Of a stretch of DNA of 64,000 nucleotides, positions 48,301 to 60,500 are shown piece by piece. Position 1 is the first letter of the stretch. Each line of letters starts with the position of its first letter. The notes under the pieces were generated by a model that had not been told where the DNA came from, did no database searches, and saw nothing but the letters and a program-made list of their open reading frames with translations. Position numbers and translations under genes: made by a program. The stretch comes from Triops longicaudatus (lineage: Eukaryota; Arthropoda; Branchiopoda; Notostraca; Triopsidae): the NCBI GenBank assembly GCA_022885665.1, contig JAGQDJ010000152.1:62001-126000 (forward strand), given 5' to 3'.

Positions 48301-50699
48301 CAAACGACAAAAAGTTTGAAAACTGATCGGTAACGTTTCCGGTGAATTCATGGAGTGAAAACTCTCCACCGTAATCGTCTTTCTTAACGGAATCTGAAGG
48401 CAAAATTTCGAAATAATCGTAACAATCCACTTAAGTAGCTTTCTGATCATTGCCATTTTACCGGTGCAAAAGTTCTTAATGATGTCTTCTAAATTATCCT
48501 CCGTGAGAAAAACGGGTTCCATCGGTGTCTGAGGTATTGACGGGAACGGCGCAACGGTCGGTAATACCTGATAACCTTGGTTCGAAACGGACGGGAATAC
48601 ATAGGGCTGTTGGATATATGATGCTTCGGTTTGGCTTGTGACAGGTGGTTGATTCAGAGGGCGGTGCTGTATTTGCTGAACGGGGAATTGCAATCCTGCC
48701 TGCATCGACGTAGACGGCTGGTCTACCCCACGAGGTTGCACAAATGGCATATGATTGGGTTGTAGGTGTTGTTGAATAGGGGTGACTGGGAAATTCCAGG
48801 TCGCGTGTACTGGCTGCTGACAACTCCACTGTGTCGGATGAAGTACATTTCTTCCTGCTAGGCAAATGAAAAAAAAAAAAAATACTAGTAAGTTGTTCAC
48901 GACAAAGTGTAATACTCCGAGGAGTAATCTTCACGCACGAAGTTTTCAAGGAAAATCACAAAGAAACCAACCTTGAAGACCTTCTCCCTGGTCGGACGGA
49001 CCATTGGAACTATCTCCTTCCATTCCATTTGGCGAGTTAACGTTACTATTGTCTGAAAATGAACCCGGAGAGCGTTTCGGTTGCTTTTCGCTTCTGTCGT
49101 AATTTGAGGGAGACTGGGGTGGCCGTTTTCCAATGGGTAACCCTAGAAAAAAAGGAATCTGTGAAGCTCACAAGCCTCTGTGCCGGAAACCGACTGTCTT
49201 ACGTAAAGATCGTTGCACGTGCTCTTGAGGTTTGTACTTAAATGCTTTGGCTTCGCTTACGGCTTGGTCACTTGGACGATATAGTTCCAGCATAACATCT
49301 ACGTCATCTTTGATGTTTAAATCCTTGTACGGCGGCGTTCTATATAAAAGTAATGTTTTCTACACACATATAAGATGTCGTTTTTACCAAGGGTACCTGA
49401 ACACTATAGCGTACTGGTGGTGAACATCCAATTCGCTGAAATCTGCCCAGGCTTCCCAAGTATTATCGCCTTCAGAGTTTTGCTCAAAGAAGCGAATTTT
49501 AATGTTTCCTAAATAATAAAAAAGAAATGCTGCTAAATACGGAAACTAGGACAAAAAAAGGACAAAAATGTACGTTTGTTGACTTTCTCGACGAAAATGA
49601 ACACCTCTTCATTTCCCGTGCAGCAACTAACGATTTTATCAATACGTACAATCCTCAAATCCCCGGCTTGCGTGCATTCTAGACCAAATTCTCGTGACAC
49701 ATTGCTCTTAACAAATTGGTTTGCTTAGTTACTTAAGTTACTGATGGGTGTGGAGTAAACCGGAGGACAAACGAGTTGCATAGGTGAGCAATCCTTGTAC
49801 AATGCCTCGAACTTCAAGCGTACGGAATGCAAATCAATGCTGGATCCCAAACTTTCAGCCATATCATTGATCTTTAATGAATCAAAAGGACAAAGAGGAC
49901 ATGCGTGAGAAAATTTGAACTTTTTACGAAGAATATATTACTTGAACTTTCTGTGTCTTAGTCAATTGCGTAATCGAGGGGTCTTTGCTCTGTAACTCGA
50001 GAAGTTTTTCGCGTGATAAGCGCTCCGACAACACGTCTTTAACTTGCTTTTTGGCTGTGTGAATGATGGTAATGCCTTGGAACCTAGAACATCAGACGTT
50101 AACTTGCAAGAACGGATTGGGTTGAAAACTCTTTACGTAGCAGTCCAGTTTACGGCATCAGAAACATCTTGAAAACACTCATCCTCATCTTTGCCATCGC
50201 CGACGAGTTTGTGTACATGTGGGATCGGGGTCGAATTATCTGACGGATTTGTAACCAAACTGCAACGAACGGTAACTGGCCTTCCCGAGATGTAGTTTTG
50301 CAACTATGTTGAAGCAGAAACGGGTTTAAACACACCGCCCAACATGGAATGGGTGAATAAAGAGAACAAAAATACCCTACCTGCACTCTTACTGGAGATT
50401 TTCGACTACGGTCATTTGATTCAGCCATTATACTCCCGTGTGTGCCTGTCATTTCCGATTTGTAACGAAAGCGAAACTTGGACTGCGGTTCGTCCAAGAT
50501 AACCAATTTCGAACACTGAATTGGGGGTTCCACCCTGTAAGCTAAAAAAGACAACATTAATTCTAAAGCCTTTTAATTCTGGTACATTTTACTCACTGTA
50601 AATGAGAGGATTCTGATCCCCCAACGGAACAACATACTGTGCATAGATGCTGTGGTTCGAATTAGGGTCGGGCGAATAAGGTGAGTTTCCGGTACTCAT
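45339..50699 (-). CDS. Rel: NF-kappaB, Relish/p105 type
   Basis: Nineteen exons down the minus strand: 50699-50597, 50541-50381, 50303-50137, 50083-49942, 49871-49733, 49666-49574, 49508-49397, 49339-49203, 49142-48972, 48857-48049, 47500-47361, 47243-47126, 46993-46792, 46724-46552, 46442-46338, 46285-46115, 45904-45745, 45687-45527 and 45434-45339. They join to 1,119 residues. Rel domain about 36-350: FRFRYKSEMTGTHGSI is the DNA-contact loop with Ser in place of the vertebrate Cys, as in insect Relish; later come GDLRIVRID and VHHQYAIVF. Basic nuclear-localisation candidates (GKRPP, KQPKRSP) follow. An 809 bp exon codes a Gln/Pro-rich linker. Six to seven ankyrin repeats lie at about 720-981, with an acidic insertion, then a death domain (about 1035-1119). 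It should be a latent transcription factor of the Imd/NF-kappaB immune pathway, activated by removal of its ankyrin half. Confidence 0.94.
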
Positions 50700-51061
50700 G
50701 ATTACGCGTTTTCGGTGGACTGCGATCTGTTCCAAGTACACGAAGAAACTTTAAGCACCACACGCATATGACACTTTGAAAAACTCGGAAGAGTGTAAGC
50801 AAAGCGGCTGAAGGTTATCTATTCCGGAATATACTAGAATGAATAAGGTTGTGTACGCGGGCTTTATTTTATTTAAAAAAAATCGTTTGATTTTTGGGCG
50901 CCCCGCCCAAAAATCAACAAGTGTTCGATTTCCCCGCAGAGAAAAAAAAATACTAGCCTCCAATCTAGCGTCAAAGATACGGGAAATAGTGGGCACAAAT
51001 TTTGCACAACTAACCTATGTCACAGCAGGTCTAAAATTACGCCTCACCAAAGCAAGAAAAT

Positions 51062-51160
51062 GGGAAATTCCAACAGAAAGGCTACCAGGCTACACAATCA
51101 TAACACGGGTTTTCCCCCATAATAATGGCTGACTTCCCTTTCCTTTGCCGGGGAAAACCC
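51062..51160. promoter_or_regulatory. Cluster of three kappaB-like sites upstream of Relish
   Basis: GGGAAATTCC (51062-51071) is a perfect GGGRNNYYCC kappaB site. GGGTTTTCCC (51107-51116) and GGGAAAACCC (51151-51160) fit the Dorsal/Dif-type GGGW4CCM pattern. All three sit within 100 bp, 363-461 bp upstream of the Relish start codon. Auto-regulation by NF-kappaB factors is known for Rel genes; here it is inferred from motif clustering. Confidence 0.5.
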
Positions 51161-51834
51161 ACATCCTTTGACGTCGCTCTAGATTGGAAGGCTGGTTCTT
51201 CAATCGTGCGCCAATGGCAGCGTAGTGGTTAGACCCCGCTCATTTTAAACTACGTAAAATCAGCAAAGGGTGCACTTCGGAAAGGTCTGTCAATTGTAAA
51301 GTGCGTCTGGACACTCAAAATACCAACAGGAGCATAAAGTAAGCTAGCTAACATAGACGGTGCCCGAAGCAAACGAATAAAAGGCACGCCTCTTACAACT
51401 GTCATCTGGTTTTATGTGGTATTCTTATAAACTACATAATGTCGCACAACAAAACCAATGAAAATTATATTATGTAAATTCTTGTTGCCGTGATGCATCG
51501 TCCATAGCGAAGGGATGAATTGTTAGTACTTCGAGCATGGCGCTTTCTTGTCACAAGGCAATTTCACAGATAATCGTACTCAAGTGGAAGCATTAATGCT
51601 TTGGAACGTGTGCTGAATATTTTACTGGAAAGTGGGGAAAAAACACAAAGATATTAACGATTGAATAACTACGCTTTCATCAAACTGAGGTGAGTTTATC
51701 TGTAAATTGCCTTGCGTTGCTCTAAATAAATTCTACAATTAGGCTCACAACAAGTACACAGAAAGAGCATTACCATGCACCATTCCACCGAACTCCGAAG
51801 AAAGAGGCAGTATGTACGTATTGACTGGAGGCAC

Positions 51835-52473
51835 GTAACTTCACATTTCGCACTATCTCACTTCGTACCAAAGGCATGTCGTACCATTTCACTTCGTACC
51901 AAATTTATTCTTCTTAGTAAACCAAATAAGTGCAAGGTTTACGTATTTATTTACGAACTACTTTTGCCTCTTCGTTTTCTTGAAAGGAGACCGATACTTT
52001 TTGGTTGTACCCTTCCTCGACTTGCTTGTTTCCCAAGTGCTCCTGTGGGCAAAAACTGCACTAAACTTACAAACAACTATTCCTGAACGTGATTCAGCCT
52101 AATATAACCTCGTTTAACCCACCTACCTATTCTAACCTAACATAACCGACCTAACCTTTCCAATAACTTTTCTATGGTTTGCATAGGCACAGAGAGATTA
52201 AATGCGTTAGTTAAGAAATGGGCATAATACTTTCTCATTTGAATTCACAGTGTTTCCAGAAGGGCAGCTCGCGCTCATCTCGATAATTTTCCCTTTTAAA
52301 GTAAATCAATTAGAATACAAAAGTTAGCAGCCTTAAAATATAAGGGATATACTAAACACAGTTGTGGCTTTAGACAAGGTTTGGGAAGAAGTGAAATGTT
52401 ACGAAATGCACTTCAGTACGAAGCGACATGGTACAATGTGAGATGGTATGAAGTTAGATAATAACGAAGTAAC
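51835..52473. mobile_element. Long inverted-repeat element with TTCGTACCA-type subrepeats
   Basis: The left arm (51835-51900) contains GTAACTTCACATTTCGCAC, CTATCTCACTTCGTACC, ATGTCGTACCATTTCAC and TTCGTACC. The reverse complement of the right arm (52387-52473) contains GTTACTTCG, TTCATACCATCTCACATT, GTACCATGTCGCTTCGTAC and CATTTCACTTC. The arms are diverged but clearly related and built of the same short motifs. The interior carries CCTAACC-type short repeats (about 52098-52160). No transposase is visible. It is probably a non-autonomous foldback-like DNA element. Confidence 0.5.
52098..52160. repeat. Degenerate CCTAA-type short repeat
   Basis: Imperfect units such as CTAACCTAAC, ATAACC and GACCTAACC resemble decayed arthropod telomere-type repeats. 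They lie inside the inverted-repeat element at 51835-52473. Confidence 0.5.
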
Positions 52474-52859
52474 CTGGCCCCTATTGCCTTACCATTGACT
52501 CTTCATATCACGAGATGTAAGCTCGATTAGAATTAAAATAGATTAATGACGATCGCATCAATGCTGCGCTACTTGCATTAAACCTCTGCGTCATACTTCC
52601 CAAAACTGTGCTTACGGTTACGATTAATTTATGATAACATGAAAAGGGGGTCTTGGTGTTACACGCATGGTGAAGATAACCTTTTTTCGAAATTGCGGTT
52701 TGGATTATCGGTCAGTGAAACACTACAAGGCGAAACAGAAATGAGGAGCTGCATTGCGCGAAATGTGTTTCGTCGAATGAATCTTGGAACGGGACAGTAA
52801 CAGGAATCTTTGCATTGGTTTTCTTACAAAACTAGAGTGGAATTAGATGATATGGAAAT

Positions 52860-52911
52860 AGTGGGCTGCTGGGCCCGGCCCAGCACGTGGGTCGTAGGTT
52901 GCCAACCGCTG
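52860..52911. mobile_element. hAT-like terminus, fragment
   Basis: Read on the minus strand, CAGCGGTTGGCAACCTACGA, followed by a GGGCC-rich stretch, matches typical hAT 5' termini and resembles the complete element at 9514-9721. No partner terminus was found. Confidence 0.4.
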
Positions 52912-53472
52912 TTACGGAAGAAGGATGAAGGCGACAAATTAATTGAGCAATGCGGAGTGTTTTGATATCCAGTGGCTTTAGCTTTCAAAAGTTTTGAAGT
53001 GAAAAAAGAAAATCAAGGAAATCATTAACCAAGCGTCATTCAATACACCATGGAGTTATTTCAACGTGAAGGGCTTTGCGGTAAGACCTTTGTGGTTTGA
53101 ACTTTTTCCATTTTTCCTAATGACAGGGCGGAAATGTGTACACGTAATACGACGCAAAACAACATTCGATGTATTACAAATTCTGACGTCCGTTGTGTCA
53201 ACCAAATGTATTCTGGGTTGCTGGGTTTTCCTACGAAAATGGTATACCCTTTGCGCAGTGCCATGGATGTCTTGGATGCCTTTTTTTAAATATTTGATGC
53301 TGATTCAGCAATAACGGACATTACAACTATTTACCAAGAATAAAATCATACTATTGTTTAGGGTGTTCTGCAAATATCCCTCTGTTATTCGGTAACGATA
53401 TCTTTTGTAAATAAAAAAAGTAAAAGACCAACTACATGCGTTTCTATTGTAAAAACCTCATCACTGTCCGTC

Positions 53473-53643
53473 AGGGCCGCAGCCTGGGATTCCCTTCGGA
53501 GGGTATTTTGGGAGGTTCGGAAGGCGGATGGTCAATATACAGTTTTGCTGGGCATTTGGTTGTCGCCTAGGTTCACCAATAAGAAATAAAATATTTTGGG
53601 TGAGAGGTTATTAAAAGCCCCAACGCCCTTGGTTACGACGATA
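53473..53643. mobile_element. Degenerate inverted-repeat element
   Basis: CAGGGCCGCAGCCTGGGATTC on the left faces CGCCCTTGGTTACGAC on the right, whose reverse complement is GTCGTAACCAAGGGCG. These are diverged relatives of the CGTAGCCAGG termini at 7239-7312. Both ends are weak, so this is an old copy. Confidence 0.35.
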
Positions 53644-55853
53644 CTATATTTAAATGTGGGTTCACATTTTAGATGACCTCAATACAGAAACAATATCCGA
53701 GACGATAATGAGGATCAACCTTATGAACATAAAAAAAGATCTAACTATAGAACTATAGATTAGACCGCCATTTTTTCAACCCAGTTTATGGAAACTTCCG
53801 ATTATGTAAACCGCTCTGATACAAAAATCTTTTCATTTCTTTGGTGTTTTACTTTGATTTAAAATCAGTTCATCATGGATAGTACGAGGTACACATTTTT
53901 TTCTACGTTGCACCTTCTGACACAAGTAGTTTCTATTGTTTGTCAATGTTCAGATTTTTCACAGACTCCGAAATTTCCCGTTGTGATTTTTGTTTCTTTA
54001 TTCCTCGGTCTTGCCCATCTTCTCACGCATGATTTACGAAACAGTACACTGTCTACATTTTTAAGAATTCAAGTAGGACAATGTGACAATAAATCCAACA
54101 TGGTTCTTGAAGTAAAAATCAACCCCTTTATAAGGGTTCACTGGAGCTGAATACGCAAATGCTCTTGAAACAATTCAACAGTTAACACCCTTCCTTATGA
54201 TACAAAAATATTCGTTTTCTACGCTTGCTTCTACTTGATTACTGACAACGTGGAGTAGAATATCGTTACATAGAACACTCTAATCGACAGCAACATTTTT
54301 GAAGTTCAGTAGGAACTCTTTTCTCTATCCGTTAAAATAGGTTGTATTTACCACGATATCTTCCATAATAGCCGTCACACCACCATAACCAAGTTTCTTT
54401 TGCGAAAAGTCGTCAAATTCTCCAAGAAAGTGAACCTAAATGGAAAACAGAAAAATTGACACTCGAGATACTGAAATGCACTTTTGCAGAAAAGGTTACA
54501 GCAAGTATTATTTATGATGAATTCCGCTAAGATGGCGAATTCCGTAGTAATCTAGATTTTTGTAGCATACAACACCTTCCTTCTTTTCTCCTACCCATCC
54601 AGAATTTTTGCACAAATAAGCAATTCCTTCCGCTCATTAAAGCACAGACCGTGCAATCCAAGAACTAATTTCATGAGAGAAAACAACTTGAAACTCTGTT
54701 TTCTTAGACAACAACTTTCTCCTATGATACAAAAGAGTACAATAATTCGCTTTCCAAACTGGTGAAACCTACGCGTTACGCCGACCTCTGTCTCAGTGAA
54801 AGTTTACGCGTCCTTATTACCTGCAATATACAAAAAAAAAAGTCAAACCACTTCTCAATAACATTCTTCCCGTCACGTTTCACTCCGCATCTTCACCATT
54901 CATGCTAATACGCACTGTATCTACCTGTGTACTGTATTACCCCACGAAAGGTACCGTGTCACGTTGCTCCCGCGTAGATAGGTCATAGCATTCCCAGAAT
55001 ATTCCCCGGTCACCAACTTAACAAAAGCGAAGATTTGCCATTATCATATTACGTTTTACACTCTTCGTCTGCCATTCTTATATTGTATTTCAAAAGGGTT
55101 CTATTTGTCGCTAAATTAGTGAAACAGGTGTAACATTATTTGTTTGAAGAGGCCTATCCCTCTAATAGTATATAATTAAATTCAGGATAGGCGCTATGCA
55201 TAAGCTGAAGCAAGCATCTAACCTAAAAATCGCGCCGTTACTCCATATGAAAAGCACTCTACAATAATTTAGGGGCACTTCCTCTAGGAATCCTGTGAAC
55301 AATGAAAAATGTATAAGTAAAATTAAGCTCCGAAGCTACGTGAACCAAAAAGAAAAAGTTTTGAGTTCAATAACAAATATGTTTTGCTTATCACTATCTT
55401 AATTTTAGTTTACACAATTTTCTTGAAAAGCATCCAAAGGAAAATTGTACGGTTTCAAAGGCAGTGTACCACACTTTTGATAGACTTCTTATGCAGTGAA
55501 ACGGCGGCTTTCACGTGAGAGTGCGCGAAATTTTTCCATGACCAAGAAATACTGTTTATGAAGAGATTCACACCAGTCTTTGGACGAAGATTTGCTTCGC
55601 CGCTCAAGCGGTTTTCACTGAAATGCCGTATCCTTGTGGGTTAGAAAACTCTTTGTCAATAGTTCATTTCCCTCTTCATTTTGCCCACCGAAGAAAAACT
55701 AGCCGCTTTTCGCTGCCGTATGGTTATACAAGGAAGTGATATTTCTTGCCTTCAAGTTAGGTAGAAGATGTGGGCCAGGTAAAAATGTAGGTCGTGGACT
55801 GGGATATGGAGTGGAGGATGGATCTGCTAGAACGCCTTCCTTCTTTCTCCGAA

Positions 55854-55954
55854 TATAAAACATGGTCAAGGATGTACGAACTCTCCAGTAGTTCCTCAAC
55901 ACTTACCCATCGTGCTTCACTTACAAGTTCAAGGATTGTTTTGCCTAAATACCA
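55854..55954 (+). promoter_or_regulatory. Probable TATA box and 5' leader exon of first lectin gene
   Basis: TATAAAA at 55854-55860 is followed about 30 bp later by an initiator-like TCCAGTA (55883). A good donor ACCA|GTAAGT lies at 55954. It could splice to the acceptor TTTTTCAG at 56363, six bases before the lectin ATG. The acceptor so close to the ATG shows that an upstream leader exon exists; this particular exon is the inference. Confidence 0.4.
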
Positions 55955-56369
55955 GTAAGTTCACGTCGCTACACCTCTACGTTCATTATAGAAGTTCAGG
56001 ATTATGTGAAACTTTCACAGGCCAAAAAGCTTCGTTTTAAAAAGAAAAGTAAAAGGCTCAAACGCAACTCAGCCTTAAGAAGAAAACTTTATTGTTCTTA
56101 AACTTTGTGTACGCTTTTAAGACAGGTCATTTAAGACAATTCATAAGTCCGTTTAAAGCTGGTTTGAAAACAAAGTTTTACACTTTGCTTCTAACCATTC
56201 GCTTTAAGTTCATTGCACTACAAATAGGAAAAATATAAATGACATTGACTTTCTTCCTGCACGGCATCAAGAACATTGGCATTTGTTTCAAAACTACCAC
56301 GAATCAACAGCTGCTTTACAGATCTGCTTTGATATTTAATACTTACCTACGTCCATTTTTCAGGTGAAA

Positions 56370-57532
56370 ATGCTCTTGTCATTGGTAGTACTTATGGCCT
56401 GTGGAGCCGGGATGGCTTCGGCTCAGCGCGTTTTGGCCCTACCCGATCCCAAAAACTGTGTCAATCGTAAGTTCGTTTTCTAATTCGTCTTCCTTTCCTA
56501 CAAACGTGGTGGCTTCTCTCGGGGTTTCTCCGTGTCATCCGGCATTACGGCACAATGGACCCATCTGACCTAATAACCCACCCCGTTTTCCTCAACCGTT
56601 CTTCAAGAGTCCTGCCTTCAGGCAACTTTGCTTTTTAAAGATTGTAGGCTAACTAAATAGGCAGGATACTTGTATCTAACGGTACCGTTTTATTTACAAT
56701 ACCAAATAAGGACACTTTTAGAGACCTAACACATGTTTCTCATCGCTTTCTTTTCTGTTTCCCTCATTATTTCCGGATCATACCAGGAGTCAAACACGCA
56801 ACCTGGACGGATCCGCAAGGTGTTTCGCACAATTACTTCTTCAGCTGGCGTCATCGACCTACTGCTCAACTGGAAGTCGACTGGTTGGACGCTCGTAATA
56901 TCTGTCGCCGTCACTGTATGGACGCCGTGAGCCTTGAAACTTTGCAAGAACACGAATTTGTTAAGTCGCGATTGCTCCAAGGTAAGGCTCAAACTACGTT
57001 TGTTTTAAATAGAACAAAACTATTAAAAAAATGTGGGCCACATTCTGAAATGATTCGCCAGGCACAATATTCACTTATTTATCTTGATTAATTTCACAGA
57101 TCAAGTCAAGTACATCTGGACAAGTGGTCGTAAGTGCGATTTCGACGGTTGCTCTCGCGCTGATTTGAGGCCCATTATTGTTAACGGATGGTTCTGGTCT
57201 GGCTCGGGAGCCAAGATTCCCCCCACCAACCAACGCCACTTGGGCGCCTGGTCTGAAACCGGTTTGGAAGGCAAGCCTCAACCTGACAATCGCGAAGAAG
57301 ATGTAAGCATCGTTAATCACATAACAGTTATTTAATTTCTATTTGCCGTTCACATAATCAACCATTTCTGGTTTATTAGGGTGAACCTTGCTTGGCTGTT
57401 TTGAACAATTTTTACAACGACGGTGTTGTGTGGCACGATGTCAACTGCGATCACGAGAAACCTTTCATTTGCGAAGACAGTGACGAGTTGTTGGACTACG
57501 TTCGCTCGCGAAACCCCAACTTACCTCTGTAG
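56370..57532 (+). CDS. Secreted C-type lectin domain protein 1
   Basis: Four exons, 56370-56466, 56787-56981, 57100-57302 and 57380-57532, give 215 residues. A signal peptide (about 1-18) is followed by one C-type lectin domain. Landmarks are the WLDARNICRRHCMDAVSLET helix region, YIWTSGRKCDFDGC, NGWFWSGSGAKIP, the sugar/calcium motif QPD at 158-160 in QPDNREEDGEPC, and WHD (183-185), which replaces the usual WND ahead of the conserved Cys. The C-terminal FICED closes the fold. QPD-type lectins often prefer galactose, but a calcium site with WHD may be altered. Such single-domain secreted lectins are frequent in arthropod immunity and development; the specific role is unknown. A related gene lies 4.8 kb downstream in the same orientation. 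Confidence 0.9.
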
Positions 57533-60500
57533 GAATGAAAACACTTTTAGGAAGCAAAAATCAAGAAGAGAACTACACTAGAATCCATTAATAAGATCTA
57601 ATTCGAAAGCCTTGTTTGTAAATACACTCGTTTGCGTTCCCCTCTTTTGATTCAAAATTTCTGGCTGTGCCAGAAAACAAAAAACGAATAGGTTATACAG
57701 GCAACATGAAACGTTACACACTTTATGTTTGTCAAAGCTTCTGTTTTGCTGCCTTCAATACAATATGTTAATAACCCTCTATGCCCTTGCAACCAAGTCC
57801 TCAGATACAAGTGAAAGTCTTGCAACAGGTTTATTATAATATGACAACAACGTGGGAAATTTTCTCTGATAACGGACGATGAGGCGCCAAAGACGCCATA
57901 CCAATCCTCCGCATCTTGACATCGAAAATTAGGCAACGAGGTCATCCAGCAGATAAGACTTAAGCTATTCGTCAAGACTTCTCCGATAACCACCCCTCCA
58001 ACCTGTACCTAAAGAAACCTAAACGGTTTCGTCATGGTATGTCTTTGACTAACTTTTCTAACGGTTTTGGCCTACACTTCCATTCTAATAATTGCGTGAG
58101 TGTATTTGAAACCCTTGACTCGCTCAAAACATTCTCGAACTTCACGACGTTGTAAATAGCGACGTAAAATCATTAATTACACAAACATGCGTGTCGTGAT
58201 TCACATTGGCAACGACCATAAGAGCTTGAGACAAATGTCAAGCCCTATTTTTGCGTGCAGAACTGACTTTACTCAAAACACGAAAACTGACACAAAGGTA
58301 CAACTAAAGTAGTGACCCACATAGGAAAATTTAATTATATAATTATTTCATTTAAAGAATAATTATGCAACCTGCTTAGATCATGAATCAACCACCCAGC
58401 ACAAAAGTGAAGGTAATGGCAAACAAGGATTTTTACCTTCAGCCAGAAGTGCATTAATTGGAGAAAAATAGCAGCCTTTTGACTAGTCCAAGGTGCTTTG
58501 TTACCGCGGAAAAAACAGAGCTAAAGCTACGCTAAACCAGTGACTTACGCAAGAGAAGGAGGTGAAGGCCATGAAGATGCTTCATCTGCTCATCTTCCTT
58601 GAAAACGTTCCATCTAGCTCCAACCTTGCCCATGGATGTCTGAGCTTTTTTTACTTTCAAAAAATATCTCAATGTCAGAGGCGTCCTCATCTTTGTCGCT
58701 TTTTCTCGACAGTTCCGGTCCAAGTCTTACTTACATTTGCTCCGTCCTCCCTAGAAAAATAACTATTCTGCATAGTCACAAGAGTAATTACATACCGTGA
58801 TATCCACAAAGGTCTGATCTGGTCTTATGAGCAGCGTTCAATTAGACTTTAAGGCCACCCTAAAGCACCTTCCAACTAAACGAAACTTGTCCTTCGCATA
58901 GAATGGCAAAATGTTGGGTGCTTCTGCACGTTACCTTAATGGTTTTTATTTTTACTGCAAATTTGAAATTCGTAATACACGAATTTCCTCGCTGAGGGTT
59001 AATTATCTCAGGTAATTTAGCGCTTCAACGTTTTGTCAATTGACAAATTATACGCTTTACAGATTTTCAGCAGAGAAAAATAATTTTTGGAAAGAATCTG
59101 AGGAACTCTTTGTCCAACCTTGAACGAATCTTTGAATAAAATCCTTTAAATCGTTCACAACGTTTCAAGAATTGTTCAATTGTAAACAGTTTTCTCAAAA
59201 ATTGTACGACAGTTTCGAACTACCATACAAAACATTTCTCACAAATAGCCACACATTCTAACTGAATGAACAATCCTTGAGCTCTTTTGCCCCATTACTT
59301 CACGAAAAGACACTATTAAAAAAAACTTACGAAAAAGGTTAAAAAAATGTTAGAAATTACGAAAAAGGTTTTACTGTCACGAAAAGATTTGCAAACGTAA
59401 TAGGATGTTACAGAAAATTTCAATACGTAATCTATGTCATCCTTGTAAAATGCTGTGACTTAGGAGGGAGGATTTGCCATAGTTTCCATAACCAAAGGTA
59501 ACACATCTAAATGTGCCAAGTAAATTTCACCAGATCATTTTTAGGAAACTGTCAGGGATGGCCTTCAAAATTCAAGTAACATGAAAATATCATTCTGCCA
59601 GTTAACGAATAGGCCAAGTAACCCTTTTTGTTACCTTATGAGGACTGTCTCGCTACGTCACAAAAGACCGCAATACAAAGCACTGTCCTCTGGCTTCGTT
59701 GTTGGATAAAATCGACTCTAAGCTGTCCTGTCTAGGAATCTTGAAACGATCGACACGAGAATCTGCACCCCAAGGTTGACATGAGACTGTTCATTGGTTG
59801 CGCCGTTGGTCATTTCTACCAGTATCTTTCATTTTATTACTACGTGTTAACACAGGACCTTCCTAACATTTTGGCTCTAACATAAGGTCAGTCAAATATC
59901 AGTTAAAACCAATTCGGGGGAATGCCCCTGCTCTAGCACTAGTAGCTCCACTGAAACCTACCTACGCATTTCAGACACACAGTTCACCTGCACGAATGGA
60001 ACCTAACCTATTCGTAGGCTACTGTTCAGTGGTTCAAAGAAAAGTGTAACGAAATAATAAGTTAAGAGCAGCCAGTACCATAACACCGGATGAGATTTTG
60101 GGTGAATGTTTTAACATTACTTCTTACACTGTTCCTTTAGGAGGAACACATGGTGAGGAAATTAACGTAATCAAACATTTCAACTGAGCTGTCAATTTTA
60201 ATGTCCCGTTTAATCGAAAAACGGTAAATTGAATGTTTCAACAATTTGTGACCCGGAAGTTTAAATAACAGTAGCTAAATCTACCAAGCAACAACAAGGT
60301 CTATTTGCTCATATTTTCCTGCTTCGTTACTTGATAAAAATTTTAAGAAACTCAGCTTCAATATGCAAAGAAAACGTAAATGTTTTCAATGATGGTTCAC
60401 TTAGTTACCTCAAGAATCATCGTATCTTATTCTGCAACAGCTCTTCAACATACATTCCTCAGGGTTTTAATAATAAGGGCAACGGGGCAGCGGCCCTTAT

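Larger units (their letters stand above)
50700..56369. other. Intergenic region between Relish and first lectin gene
   Basis: The first 500 bp carry three kappaB-like decamers (see separate entry). The rest holds a long inverted-repeat element (51835-52473), a hAT-like terminus (about 52860-52911), a degenerate CAGGGCCGCAGCC element (53473-53643), a lone splice-flanked open frame (54435-54352, minus) and the probable promoter of the first lectin near 55854. No complete gene was recognised. Confidence 0.55.

Noticed and set aside
49666..49760. In-frame TAA stop in the middle of the Relish Rel domain, suggesting a pseudogene or readthrough
   Set aside because: A 66 bp intron (donor TTAA|GTAACT at 49732, acceptor GCAAG at 49667) removes the stop and keeps the frame. 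The joined protein PVYSTPISNLTGDLRIVRID matches the p105 Rel domain in length and sequence. The acceptor is weak, so RNA support would be welcome.
51205..51250. TAGTGGTTAGA, resembling a tRNA A box
   Set aside because: No matching B box (GGTTCGANNCC) or cloverleaf arms nearby.
57652..57993. 113-codon minus-strand frame after lectin 1
   Set aside because: No family resemblance; it lies in lectin 1 3' UTR and downstream DNA and is probably chance.
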